This document shows, piece after piece, positions 44,709 through 54,022 of a stretch of 64,000 bases of DNA. The stretch lies in assembly GCA_024195585.1 (NCBI GenBank), contig SWBL01000015.1, forward strand, positions 1 to 64,000. The letters are read 5' to 3'. Positions within the stretch are counted from its first letter, which is position 1. Each line of letters begins with the position of its first letter. The notes under the pieces were generated by a model that made no database searches, had not been told where the DNA came from, and worked only from the letters and a program-made list of their open reading frames with translations. This DNA comes from Aureobasidium sp. EXF-3400 (taxonomy: Eukaryota > Ascomycota > Dothideomycetes > Dothideales > Saccotheciaceae). Made by a program: the position numbers and the translations under genes.

Positions 44709-47366
44709 CTAATCAGAATCGCTCAACATATCCTCGCTACCATCATCGCGTGCAACATGTGTCGTCAACGCCTCGATGGCAGCTACGCAGCCGTCTTTCA
44801 CTGCCTTGCGCTCCTTCTTGCCAGTAGCAATCTCGGCCTTTCTGACAACCTTTTGGAGGAAGTACCGCAGTCCCTGTACCATGTCCGGCACGTCTTGAGC
44901 CTTGGAGAAGACCTCGTTGACAGAAAGTTCCCACTTGCTCCCCTTGGAGTTCTTCATCATCTTGATCAAGATCCTGGTCAACAAGACTTCGGTGAACGTA
45001 TTCGTCTTGGGTTGCAGATAAGCAAAGTTGAGTGTCTTGAGTGCTGTGATGGGGAAACCGCCTTCGGTAATGAGATCTGCGTAGAAGCGGGCGAGGTTGA
45101 CAATCTTGCGAGTGCTCATGTTCTCATCCTCGTCATCATCAAAAGCATCATCCTCATCATCCGCTGTCATTGCCTTCTCACCCAAGCGCTTGAAGATGTC
45201 CCAGAGTCCGAATTGGAAGGCCTTAAGCATGCGCTTCTCACCACAAAGTTTCTTGGCGATGAGCGTGTAGTATGGGTTGTAAGTAGCTTCAGCACCCGCG
45301 CAGTGAACCAGCACGCGAGGGATCTCGAGCTCTTGGGTCTTCTTGAAGCCAAGCTTGAGGAGGCGCAGGTGTGCATCTTGGTAGTCTGAAGCTGACATGA
45401 TGGTGACAAAGATGGCACGACGAATATCGGTGTTCATTCCTTGTTGACGTGCAAGTTGAATGAGATCGACACTGCCGTCCTCTGCCGCGACTGTCGTTGA
45501 ATCATTCTTGGAAGCTTTGGCAACAGGCGCATCGGCGTCGTCATTATCCTTTGCCTGCTTTCCTGGGTCGAGCCAACTTGCACCAACGAGCCACCATTTG
45601 CCCTTCTTTTCTGTGTCGCGGATATCTGCCAATCCTATACGGAGGGGCTCACTGGCTTTGAGAGACGATCTGTTGTTGAGAGAACCTATGGTCTTTCTCA
45701 TTCTGGTTGTGTGTTCCGACACGATGGCAGAAGCCACTTGACCAGTTTTGACACGGTTGTTCTTGAGGTTGTTGATGGTCTCAATCATGAACTTTGTTCT
45801 GACCGACAAGTTCGCTTCTCCGATACGAGTGACTTCCTTCTGCACCAAAATGACAATGTCCTTCAGTGCCGAGGGGTCGTCTGCGCGAAGCTGGGGTCCA
45901 GAGTTGCGAATAATTTTCAGCAAAAGCTCCGTGTTCGCCTCGTTGAGCTCTTTGAGGAACAAACGAATATAGTCGAACACAAGATTGCAGCCGACAAGTT
46001 GGAAATTGTAAAGCTCTGAGACCAAAGACATCAGGTTAGAGGTCTCTTTACCTGCTGTCATGCCTCCAGTGTAGTGTCTGTCAAAGTCGTTGACAATGCG
46101 CTCAATGACTTGAGCACCGAAATCTGTTCCGATAACCTTGTAGAGGGCGGCCATGAAACCTGCGTGAAGAATAAGGAAAGTATCCTGTAAGGTAGTTCGG
46201 TCGCAGATGAGTCCAAGAAGAAGATCGATAAGGGTTGTGGTAACGTATTGTCGAGGGTTGTTCTGGTAAATCTCTTCGATTGTTTGCAGAATGGACAGAA
46301 GGTTCGCTTCAGAAAGACGATTGAGCTGACCCTGGATCTGGCGACGAAGACGTGCCAGAGCTTCGGTGTCAGATGAGGGAGCACCTCGCAATGAAGGTGG
46401 GATGTACTTTTGAACCGGAGCAGCACCTGCAGGTACAGGAGCAACGTAGGGGTTCTCGCGCACTCTTGGTGCAGGGGCCTCCTCTTCGCTATCCTCGTCG
46501 CCCTCATCAAAGTCCTCGAACTTCTCATCGTCCATGTTGTTGTCGCCATCTTCATCCAATTCGTCGTCCTCGTCCAGATCATCTTCATCTTCATCTTCAT
46601 CTTCATCGTCCAGTCCATCAAGGTCACCGTCTTCGTCGCTCTCGCCCAGACCGTCCATAATATCATCCAGACCGTCGATCTCATCTTCATCGCCGCTCAT
46701 CTCTTCATCCTCATCTTCCTCGTCATCGTCTGATGGTTTCTCGACAGCAGCAGCAGCTTGACTGACCTTCCTCCTCTTTTGTCGCAACCAATCATCGTCA
46801 TCTGAACGCTTCCTTTTGGGACCATCGTCATCCTCCTCATCGTCCAGGCCTTCCAGCAGATCGTCGAGTCCATCGTCTGCGAAAGCCTTTGATCTCTTTG
46901 TCGACTTGATACCTAGTTTCTTCTCCAGGGCAGCAATTTCAGCGTCATCTGCAGCCAATCTATCCTTGACGGCTCTCGAGACGTGTGCAGGCGGTGGTGG
47001 CGAGTCTTCTTGTGTCTTCGATTTCGGAGGGTCTTGCTTCTTAGTTGTCTTCAAGATTGACTTGGGCTTGTCCTCTTTTGCAGGCTTAGTTTTTGGCTTG
47101 GGAGCAGGTGGCGGTGTGGGCTCGTCATCGCTCTCGTCGAATTCGTCTCGTTGCGGTTGGGGTTGAGGACGTCTCTGAGGTTGAGGTCTCTGTGGCGGCG
47201 GGCGCGACCTTGATTGCTGGTGAGACTGTTTTTTCTGGCTTCTTTCGTTCTTGCGACGCTCCTTTCGTGTTGTGGCGTTCTTTCCGTGGTTGGTGGCATC
47301 GCCGCCGATTTGGTCAAGCAGGGCTTTGGGAAGCTTCGGCTTGATAAAAGAATCGTTTGGACGCAT
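44709..47366 (-). CDS. SGD1: Nucleolar MIF4G/MA3 protein Sgd1 (NOM1)
   Basis: A single exon of 885 aa. Sgd1/NOM1 is a nucleolar protein required for 18S rRNA maturation; in yeast it was found as a suppressor of glycerol defect. Visible: the start MRPNDSFIKPKLPKALLDQIGG, a basic Lys/Arg/Gln-rich N-terminus, a long acidic tract (residues about 210-310, runs such as EDEDEDDLDEDDELDED), a MIF4G domain from about residue 330 (LRRQIQGQLNRLSEANLLSI, TTTLIDLLLGLICDRTTLQD, ELYNFQLVGCNLVFDYIRLF), and a C-terminal MA3 domain (IRRAIFVTIMSASDYQDAHL, KFGFKK-like KLGFKKTQELEIPRVLVHC). The order acidic-MIF4G-MA3 is diagnostic. It shares a 266-bp divergent promoter with SRP14. Confidence 0.94.
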   Translation of the reverse strand: MRPNDSFIKPKLPKALLDQIGGDATNHGKNATTRKERRKNERSQKKQSHQQSRSRPPPQRPQPQRRPQPQPQRDEFDESDDEPTPPPAPKPKTKPAKEDKPKSILKTTKKQDPPKSKTQEDSPPPPAHVSRAVKDRLAADDAEIAALEKKLGIKSTKRSKAFADDGLDDLLEGLDDEEDDDGPKRKRSDDDDWLRQKRRKVSQAAAAVEKPSDDDEEDEDEEMSGDEDEIDGLDDIMDGLGESDEDGDLDGLDDEDEDEDEDDLDEDDELDEDGDNNMDDEKFEDFDEGDEDSEEEAPAPRVRENPYVAPVPAGAAPVQKYIPPSLRGAPSSDTEALARLRRQIQGQLNRLSEANLLSILQTIEEIYQNNPRQYVTTTLIDLLLGLICDRTTLQDTFLILHAGFMAALYKVIGTDFGAQVIERIVNDFDRHYTGGMTAGKETSNLMSLVSELYNFQLVGCNLVFDYIRLFLKELNEANTELLLKIIRNSGPQLRADDPSALKDIVILVQKEVTRIGEANLSVRTKFMIETINNLKNNRVKTGQVASAIVSEHTTRMRKTIGSLNNRSSLKASEPLRIGLADIRDTEKKGKWWLVGASWLDPGKQAKDNDDADAPVAKASKNDSTTVAAEDGSVDLIQLARQQGMNTDIRRAIFVTIMSASDYQDAHLRLLKLGFKKTQELEIPRVLVHCAGAEATYNPYYTLIAKKLCGEKRMLKAFQFGLWDIFKRLGEKAMTADDEDDAFDDDEDENMSTRKIVNLARFYADLITEGGFPITALKTLNFAYLQPKTNTFTEVLLTRILIKMMKNSKGSKWELSVNEVFSKAQDVPDMVQGLRYFLQKVVRKAEIATGKKERKAVKDGCVAAIEALTTHVARDDGSEDMLSDSD

Positions 47367-47632
47367 GGCGAGTGTGTTTGTTGAAGACTAAAATGGCAAG
47401 AGCATAAAATAATTATCTTGCCCGACCGAGAGCTTGGCGGCATGTGAAGTTCCCCACATTCTCGGAGGTGCTCACATGCCGCCGCGATTCGGTTACAGAA
47501 CGTACGTACCTGCCCTTGAATGGTGGTTGGCAACGGTTGGTCGTTAGCAACTTCCTCATCCACGTCGCTGCCCGCAACGACGCTTGAACAGGTGCTACTG
47601 CTTGCTCCATCTTGCATACCACAACCACAACC
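47367..47632. promoter_or_regulatory. Divergent promoter between SGD1 and SRP14
   Basis: 266 bases separate the two start codons, so one short region serves a ribosome-biogenesis gene and a signal-recognition-particle gene. The right half is CA-rich just before the SRP14 ATG. Confidence 0.6.
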
Positions 47633-48137
47633 ATGTCATCACATCTCACCAACGACGAGGTAAGCTCAGAACATGACTACACAATACATAGACTAACTTG
47701 GAGTCAGTTCTTTACCAAATTGACGTCTCTCCTCGAGACGCGCCAACAAAAAGGTCATGGCAGCATCTTCCTGACACAGAAGCGACGTGCGCAATCAATC
47801 TTCCCCTACTCTCGCTCTACGCTGACTCGTCCAAGTGACCTTCGACGGCTCTTCCGCCTCCAAACCTACCGACTCTCCTCTCGCCGATCTCGAATCCCCA
47901 TCATCACCTCTACCCATCCTCGTTCGCGCGACAGATGGCAACTCCCAAACAAAGGATCGCAAGAAGTCGGAAAAGATCAAGCTGAGCACGGTTGTACAAC
48001 CCGACGACCTGGAGACTTTCTACACTCGCTACGCAGAAGTATGCAAGCTGGGCATGCAAGCCTTGAAGAAGAGAGACCGCAGCAAGAGAAAGAAGCAGAA
48101 GCAGGGCAAGAAGAAGGCCCAGGACGACAAGAAATGA
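47633..48137 (+). CDS. SRP14: Signal recognition particle subunit SRP14
   Basis: Three exons, 47633-47659, 47708-47786 and 47836-48137, with introns of 48 and 49 nt, give 135 aa. SRP14 binds the Alu domain of SRP RNA and mediates elongation arrest. Visible: MSSHLTNDE in the nine-codon first exon, FFTKLTSLLETRQQKGHGSI with FLTQKR in exon 2, then LTFDGS, PILVRATDG, KIKLSTVVQPDDLETFYTRY with AEVCKLGMQALKKRD, and a very basic Lys-rich tail (RSKRKKQKQGKKKAQDDKK). The second intron ends in AAG, and its use is required because it restores QKR-LTFDG, the family motif. Size and tail match fungal SRP14. Confidence 0.93.
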
Positions 48138-49677
48138 GGCAGCTCTATCATGTCAGATGTTAACGAGTCACGACACCTGTTGAACCCGAGAGATGGTCAC
48201 GTCTGCGCAACTTGAAGAAAGACACCGCTTGGAGTCTTTGTACAGCTACAACGACCAGTGTTGTGCCTACTCTCGAAGAGCTGTATTACACACTTCCGGT
48301 CATGGAGGATGCTTGGGTCCAGCGATGAGGCAGACAAACGCGAACTGGCAGACACGTCACAATGTTTGTACTCTACACGCCCATTGGGAACGACTCCAAA
48401 GGACCAAATAACTTCGAAACTACCAGATCAATATTTGCATTCCCCACAGCTTCTCACTTTGTACCAATATGCTCGTTTCAAATCTCCACAGCGCTATGTC
48501 TGAATCTGACCACACCAACACCGACATTTTGCAGAGCTCTCTCTCATCTACTCGTTACATGCAGCTTTACTTTTCTGTTCACGAAACTTGCTGTCTTCAG
48601 GTCCACACGGGTAAGCTGGGAGTTCGTACAATAAACGCGAGGTCAGTCAGCAAGCTCAGAGCAAGATAGTTCCTCGCACGATGTGCTAATGAAGTTGAAG
48701 CGTATCGCGTGACGCCACGACAAGCTATAGCGGAATGCTTCACCAGCCATGGACACGGCAAGATGGGCATCACAAGGTCAGGCGTGAACCGCAAGGCATC
48801 AAGGGCAACTGAAAGCCGAGGGAAAGTCAGAATGCTATTAGGTAAGCGAATTTCCCGACAACCACATCTTTGACGTGTTAACTAGGCTTGTGGATCTGAG
48901 CTTGAATCATAACTACTCAGATGGTACCACTCAGATACTCAAGTCAAGCAACACCAAGCTGTGTCCAAATATTTCTCTCGCACAGCCACGTGCTCATTCT
49001 CCAATCGCCTATTCAGGACTGAACTCAATTCATCCCCCTTACCTAATACTTCGATCATCATGCAAATACGCATTGGCTGTTGCGCTATTTCTCCTACACT
49101 CACATTCGCGATTCTCCTGACCTGCCGTTTGTCAGCATACTCACGCGTTGATCAGGATGTCATTCGGAACCACTGGACACTGGCTACAGAGGGGCTTAGA
49201 CTCTACAAGAGAGGATTCCTTGAATTCGATAGACGCTCTACAGGATGAACCTTGCGAACGAAACTCAAGGATGACGGCGCAACTGGTTAATACGCACATC
49301 ACCAGACCCCAGCCTGTGGTGTGAGTGAAAGAATTACGACGAGTAGGACGAGAGAGACACAACAGCTATAGCATCCACAGTTTCGATCGCCTCACAGCCG
49401 ACCCCTCGTCAAAACCGCATGACAAGTCTCTTGTCGCCTCAAACCCTTGAATGGCTATGAAGGATGCTTTGATGTTTCCACTCTAAGCCACGATGATCTT
49501 CCCTCGCTTCAATTCCCAGTCGCCAGCTCAAAAATCCCTCACACGATCACTTCCCACTTCCAGGTAGTCCAGACGACAGATAAATAGGTCCTTCACCGCA
49601 ATGCATTCCACCTCTGTCTCTCAGCATCACATCTCTCAACACTACACCTCCATCCACTCTTCCTGAAATCATCCAAA
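48138..49677. other. Intergenic region, no supported gene
   Basis: 1.5 kb with only short ORFs. A gataaataggt TATA-like stretch lies near 49,580, followed by a CA/CT-rich leader to the ATG at 49678. No RNA gene seen. Confidence 0.5.
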
Positions 49678-50055
49678 ATGGGCTGGGGTGTCTTTTTCGA
49701 AGTCGTCAATGCTTTCTGTTTGTGCACGCGATTGGTCGACCTAAAACCACCAGTGTGTACCTTTGACAGCGACGAACAGTTAGCTTCGATTGGAGTAAAC
49801 GATCTATCCCTCTCAATCAAGACTCGCTTGATGGCATTGCCAGACACGGTGGCCATCCAAGTTCCAGAAGGCCCTATCGGCAAAGCTGAAGCTGAAGCTA
49901 TCATGACGTCGGCCGTCTCTGTCATGAGAGCCCAGGCAACCATTGGACCAGATGCCATGTCTGAGGACGAACTCGAGACTTTCATGGCTAAATTGATGGC
50001 TCCAGAGCCTACAACTATGTTGATTGTTGCCACCAGCATGCCTACTACGCACTAG
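49678..50055 (+). CDS. Small hypothetical protein (125 aa)
   Basis: An uninterrupted ORF of 125 codons begins at an ATG in good context (catccaaaATGG). It follows a typical fungal CA/CT-rich leader with a TATA-like element about 100 bases upstream, which is the main reason to accept it. The protein starts MGWGVFFEVVNAFCLCTRL, has a central part SLSIKTRLMALPDTVAIQVP and an Ala/Met-rich helical region (KAEAEAIMTSAVSVMRAQA, ELETFMAKLMAPEP). No signal peptide or known domain is clear. A donor-like GTGAGT and an acceptor TGCAG follow the stop, so the 3' end could be spliced differently. It may be lineage-specific. Confidence 0.45.
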   Translation: MGWGVFFEVVNAFCLCTRLVDLKPPVCTFDSDEQLASIGVNDLSLSIKTRLMALPDTVAIQVPEGPIGKAEAEAIMTSAVSVMRAQATIGPDAMSEDELETFMAKLMAPEPTTMLIVATSMPTTH

Positions 50056-50247
50056 TCGTGAGTGCTTTACTGCAGAACGATGGAATCTCTACTAACGCGC
50101 AAAATAGGTTATCCTCCATCCACAGCCTTTCTCTTGGAAGAGCAGCCCAACCTGCACAAATCTGTCGGAAAGAGCAGTCCAACCTGCTCATGTATTGATA
50201 ATAAGAAGTTCCGTGGTTGTTTCGAGAGGGATCAACCTGTCTTGTCG

Positions 50248-50490
50248 TTCTGATTTGCCTTGCTCATCGGCACACTGTCGTTACTTAATAACTTGTTTAT
50301 ATAGTTTCCTGACCTACTGTATAATCTTAATAACAGTAATGTTTGCTTGCTGTGTTCTTTCGTAATTGGTTGAAGGGACATAGTTTGGTTTGCCATTCTG
50401 ATTTGCCTTGCTTATTGGCACACTGTCCTTACTAGATAATCCGTCCACATAGTTGACTGACCTATTGTACGATCCAAAGAATAGTAATGT
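50248..50490. repeat. Two copies of a 95-bp unit, directly repeated
   Basis: Copy 1 is 50248-50342 and copy 2 is 50396-50490; both start ttctgatttgccttgct and end agtaatgt, are 95 bases long and align without gaps. By eye they differ at about 20 positions (79% identity), of which about 14 are transitions. A 53-base spacer separates them. No other copy was noticed in the window. Confidence 0.8.
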
Positions 50491-51017
50491 CTCCTTGTAA
50501 CGTTCCTTCCCTTCTCTCTTTCCTTTCCTTCCTCCCAACACCACCAGTCTCTACCCTCCCTTCCCACTGTCCATAGCTTCAAAAGGCTGATCTATAGTAA
50601 ACATGCGATAAGCTGTTCCAAGAACCTGTTGCCGTGAAAAGCACAGATGCCCATCTGTTGGCAGCGGAAACGTGGCCGGGCAGAGGAAATATATGCAACT
50701 TTTTGATGACTGGACGGAAGCTACGGAACCGCCCATGGATGTAACAATCAGCTGGGAGGTATTGGTCGAGCGGAATGAATACGAAGCTTACCGGGTTGCA
50801 TCCAGCCTTTTATTTCTAGAATTGTTTGCTGATTTAACATCTATGCGTTGGCATCAAGCATCTCCATCAAGCAATTCTCCTCCAGCTATCTATCAAAAAG
50901 CAAGGATGGTCCCATGAGCCTCAAACATCACACATTCTACCACCACAACAAGAATTTACCACCAACTCTCCACCACCTATAACAAGAAAAAAGAAAACCT
51001 CCAATCACACCCTCACA
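50491..51017. other. Intergenic region, leader of coiled-coil ORF
   Basis: No supported gene. The last ~100 bases are CA/AC-rich and look like the leader of the ORF at 51018/51114. Confidence 0.45.
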
Positions 51018-51434
51018 ATGCGCTTCCATAAAACCCAAGTCTACCTCCGAACAACCCAACACCAACCCACCACGAAAACAACCACCATACACCAAAACAC
51101 TCGCCTTGTGGCCATGTCCTCTGCCTCTCACCACCACACCTCTCCCCGCTGGGAAAACCAGTCCACTTTCCGGTCACTCGTGCCTCACTCAGAGCAAGAA
51201 AATGCACGCAGACAAGGCCGTGAAGTCGCCTTTTTGGAAAGCAAACTAGAGATGTTGAATAGACATTTATTGGATACGAATCATCGGTTGAGGCAGAAAC
51301 TTGATGAGGTTAGGGGGTTGGAGAGGAGGGTTGAGGAGTTGCAGAGGATGAATGGGGAGGCGGTGCTGAGGGAGAGGAGGTTGGGGAGGAGGAATGGGGA
51401 GTTGAGGGCGTTGAGTAGGGGAGGGAGGCGTTAG
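51018..51434 (+). CDS. Small coiled-coil hypothetical protein
   Basis: An ORF of 138 codons from the ATG at 51018; an internal ATG at 51114 (gtggccATGT, MSSASHHHTSP) is an equally good start and would give 106 aa. The N-terminus before that is Thr/Gln-rich. The remainder is a basic coiled coil, with leucine-spaced helices such as VAFLESKLEMLNRHLLDTNH, LDEVRGLERRVEELQRMN and RRNGELRALSRGG. A CA-rich leader precedes it. No known domain. It converges on another coiled-coil gene 185 bases away. Confidence 0.5.
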   Translation: MRFHKTQVYLRTTQHQPTTKTTTIHQNTRLVAMSSASHHHTSPRWENQSTFRSLVPHSEQENARRQGREVAFLESKLEMLNRHLLDTNHRLRQKLDEVRGLERRVEELQRMNGEAVLRERRLGRRNGELRALSRGGRR

Positions 51435-51619
51435 GTTGTGAGACGGAGTGTGGAGATGAGTGGGTAGGGAATTGATGGTTGGGGGATAGGAGTCAGCAAC
51501 ATGATATTGGCATTGTGGAAGATGCGAGGAGATGATTATTGTCTGACAATACGGAAGCTTGCGAACGTGCGTACAAGTTAGGGACAACTGGGTATGTCTG
51601 CTGTCATCACAAAATGTTC

Positions 51620-52381
51620 TCATCCCTCTTCTCTCACTCTATCCTTCTGATGTCTGTATATCTCCACCATAGCTCGACTCCAGGCAAGTTGGTACATCAA
51701 ATTCCGTCCTGTTGTACTGTCAGAAATCCCGAACCCTCGTGCGAGTGTTGTATGCTGGCTTACAAGAGTAACATCGTCGTCAGCATAATCAAACTCAGCA
51801 TCGATTACCCGATGAAGCTTCGCCTTCAAGTCCGAGACAGCCTTCTTTGAGGTGATCTCGTACTTCTCCCATTCCTCTAGTCTGGTTTGAAGGCTTTGAT
51901 TCTCGACTTTCAACAAGTGGACTGCATCCTCAAGAACCTCGATTCTTCGTTCGTGTCTCTCGACTTCTTCACGCCTGATACCACAGACATACTTGTGGAG
52001 AAGCTTGAACTTGGTTTCTTGCATCAAGTCTAGCTTCAAGCCTTCGTTCTCTTTGGCAAGCTTGCGGTAGCTTTGCTTTTCTTCTGCCAATCTCTCGTTG
52101 GCCTGGAAACATCCTTGGTTGGAGGATGTCAGGCGTTGCTTGAGGTGTTCGATTTCGTCCTTGAGTTCTGTGTTCTCGTTCTTGAGGTCTCTGATCTCGT
52201 CATCGAGGTTTTTGTGCTCGTCTTTGAGGTGTGTGTTCTCGTCCTTGAGGTTTGTGCTTTCTTCCTTGAGGCGTTTGTTTTCGTCCTCCAAAGCGGTCTC
52301 CTCTCTCTTGCGCTTACGGTGGAGGAGGGCTCTCAGGTTGTTCTGGAGATCTTCGACCTCTTTCGCGGTCTCTTTGTCCAT
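51620..52381 (-). CDS. Coiled-coil protein with eight consecutive leucine heptads
   Basis: A single exon of 253 aa from the ATG at 52381. After a short basic patch (HRKRKREE, residues 21-28), leucine occurs every seventh residue at 31, 38, 45, 52, 59, 66, 73 and 80, in units such as LKDENTH, LKDEHKN and LKNENTE. More coiled coil follows (ERHERRIEVLEDAVHLLKVE, LQTRLEEWEKYEI, KAVSDLKAKLHRVIDAEFD). The last 50 residues differ in character (DDVTLVSQHTTLARGFGI, MYQLAWSRAMVEIYRHQ) and may be a small folded end. I do not recognise the family. It resembles a homodimeric or structural coiled-coil protein; a zipper next to a basic patch is reminiscent of bZIP proteins, but the basic patch lacks the N-x7-R pattern. 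Confidence 0.65.
   Translation of the reverse strand: MDKETAKEVEDLQNNLRALLHRKRKREETALEDENKRLKEESTNLKDENTHLKDEHKNLDDEIRDLKNENTELKDEIEHLKQRLTSSNQGCFQANERLAEEKQSYRKLAKENEGLKLDLMQETKFKLLHKYVCGIRREEVERHERRIEVLEDAVHLLKVENQSLQTRLEEWEKYEITSKKAVSDLKAKLHRVIDAEFDYADDDVTLVSQHTTLARGFGISDSTTGRNLMYQLAWSRAMVEIYRHQKDRVREEG
52124..52291 (-). repeat. Array of eight 21-nt units coding leucine heptads
   Basis: On the minus strand, eight adjacent 21-base units each code a Leu-first heptad, with consensus close to LKDENxx. At DNA level the plus strand shows repeated tcctTGAGGT/tctttgaggt blocks every 21 bases, indicating origin by tandem duplication. Confidence 0.7.
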
Positions 52382-52981
52382 GGCGATCGTAAGAGATCTT
52401 CGTGATCTTGATGGTGTCGAGCGTATGGTCGTGATTCTGAGGGTAAAGTGTAGGAATGGAAAAGTTGGAGTAGGGAATGTGAAGAAAAGAAAGTCGAAGC
52501 TGTTGTGTGACTCTATGATGAATGCAGAGTCGTATGGTTTGAGGAGAAGCTGTAGATGCGAGATTCAAAGTAAGGCGAAGTGAGGAGACATGAGTGAGGG
52601 AGGGTCGAATTGATAGTAGACAACAAGACAAAAACGATCATGAACTGACCAATGAACTGACCAATGCACCTTTCTGTAGCGTTCACTTGATACCACCATT
52701 TCACTCGTTCCATGATCATAATAAGATGTCTGGCTCGACCACATCGTATACCTCGATACATTCACCATGGTCACCCCCGCCGCCTTCATCCAAGCGTCAC
52801 CTAATTTTTATCTTTGCCACGAGCAGCATCAATAGTGTAAGCATCACATATCCGAGGAAGAAGACCTAATGGGGTCCGGCTCGAAGTACGTCCCACGTTT
52901 GCATTTGTGTATGAAGCTGTCATTTTCCATCGTCGGTCCCAAGACAGACCTGGTAGATCACAAGTGCTCGACTGCAATTTC
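52382..52981. other. Intergenic region, promoter of coiled-coil gene
   Basis: 600 bases between the coiled-coil start and the Mpv17/PMP22 stop, both on the minus strand. Nothing further seen. Confidence 0.45.
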
Positions 52982-53753
52982 TTACTGTTTCGCAGCCGTC
53001 AAGCTGAGATAGATGCCCCAGATAAGGCCAACCAGACTCAAAAAGACAATGCGTCTCTCGACCGGAATCAAAGTAAAGTTGACCACCGAAGCCAATGGCC
53101 AAATCTTATAGCTAGCATAGATGATGGGGAAAGTGTCCTGTGAAAACCAGTCGTTGTAGTCAGATTTTCAGCAAAGAAGAGAGTGCCGCCGTGACAGTTG
53201 ATGCACAGCGGACTTAAACAGATGGATGGAACATACCGTGCGCAATGCATTGCCAATCTGAGCTGATGATCTTCCTTTCATGATACCCATGAGTATGATG
53301 AAAGCAGTGACGTTCAACAAGGCACCTATTGTCATGCAGTCTAGCAACCACTTTATCGTCGTGTTCTTCCAGTCCAGCTTTGTCTCTGGTTCTTCTTCTT
53401 GCTGCAGATCATCCTCGTCTAGGAGTTCGTCATGCTCACGGATTTCGTAACGCGGCAGTGTTGACTTTGTGGGGTTTGATGCTTTGCGACCGGGAAAGAG
53501 ACGTTCGAGAGCGATTTGCCATAGGTAATTGGGTGGTGCTGTGAGTAAGGTAAAGATGACAAAGCGCAGGAAGTCTGGAGCTGAGAAATTTGAGGGGATC
53601 TGTTTCTCAAGACATTAGTGATTAATTCATCAACAAGGGTGAAGATCAGGGACGAACCTGTTTGCTGCGCTGTTCGAGCAGCTGTGCAATGACATTGGAT
53701 ACGGCAGCAATGGCAGTCGCCTGGACAGTGGCAAGGACGATCGGCGAGGACAT
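52982..53753 (-). CDS. Mpv17/PMP22 family membrane protein
   Basis: Three exons, 53753-53658, 53599-53237 and 53137-52982, give 204 aa. Members are four-helix proteins of mitochondrial inner membrane or peroxisomes (Mpv17/Sym1, PMP22). Visible: MSSPIVLATVQATAIAAVSN as first hydrophobic helix, then VIAQLLEQRSKQ, FLRFVIFTLLTAPPNYLWQI, an acidic insert (EHDELLDEDDLQQEEEPE), a membrane segment LLNVTAFIILMGIMKG, and the C-terminal signature YKIWPLASVVNFTLIPVERR with VGLIWGIYLSL. The WP-x5-NF and final helix are the most conserved part of the family. The acidic linker between helices 2 and 3 is longer than in Sym1, typical of the fungal branch. Introns are 58 and 99 nt, with clean joins. Confidence 0.87.
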
Positions 53754-54022
53754 GATTGAGCCACTATGCCAATGACTTGTTGATGAACAAAGCAAAGGGA
53801 TGGAGAAGGAGAAGGAAAGAAAACATATCGTGACGCGTTCGTTCATTCAAGCAAGACGCTCCTCCGCCCTGTTTCGCTTTTGCGGGGATTGTCACACCTT
53901 GATGAGCTGCACCGCCACACTTGGCCACATGTGTATAAGGCGACAAGAAGCAACACAGGTACTGGTAATCTCTGATTATTGATTATTGATCGTATAGTAT
54001 TCGTAATTCGTCATAGTCTTGC

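Noticed and set aside
46534..46761. Ser-rich ORF opposite SGD1
   Set aside because: Antisense shadow of the Asp/Glu tract (gat/gaa repeats read as tca/ttc).
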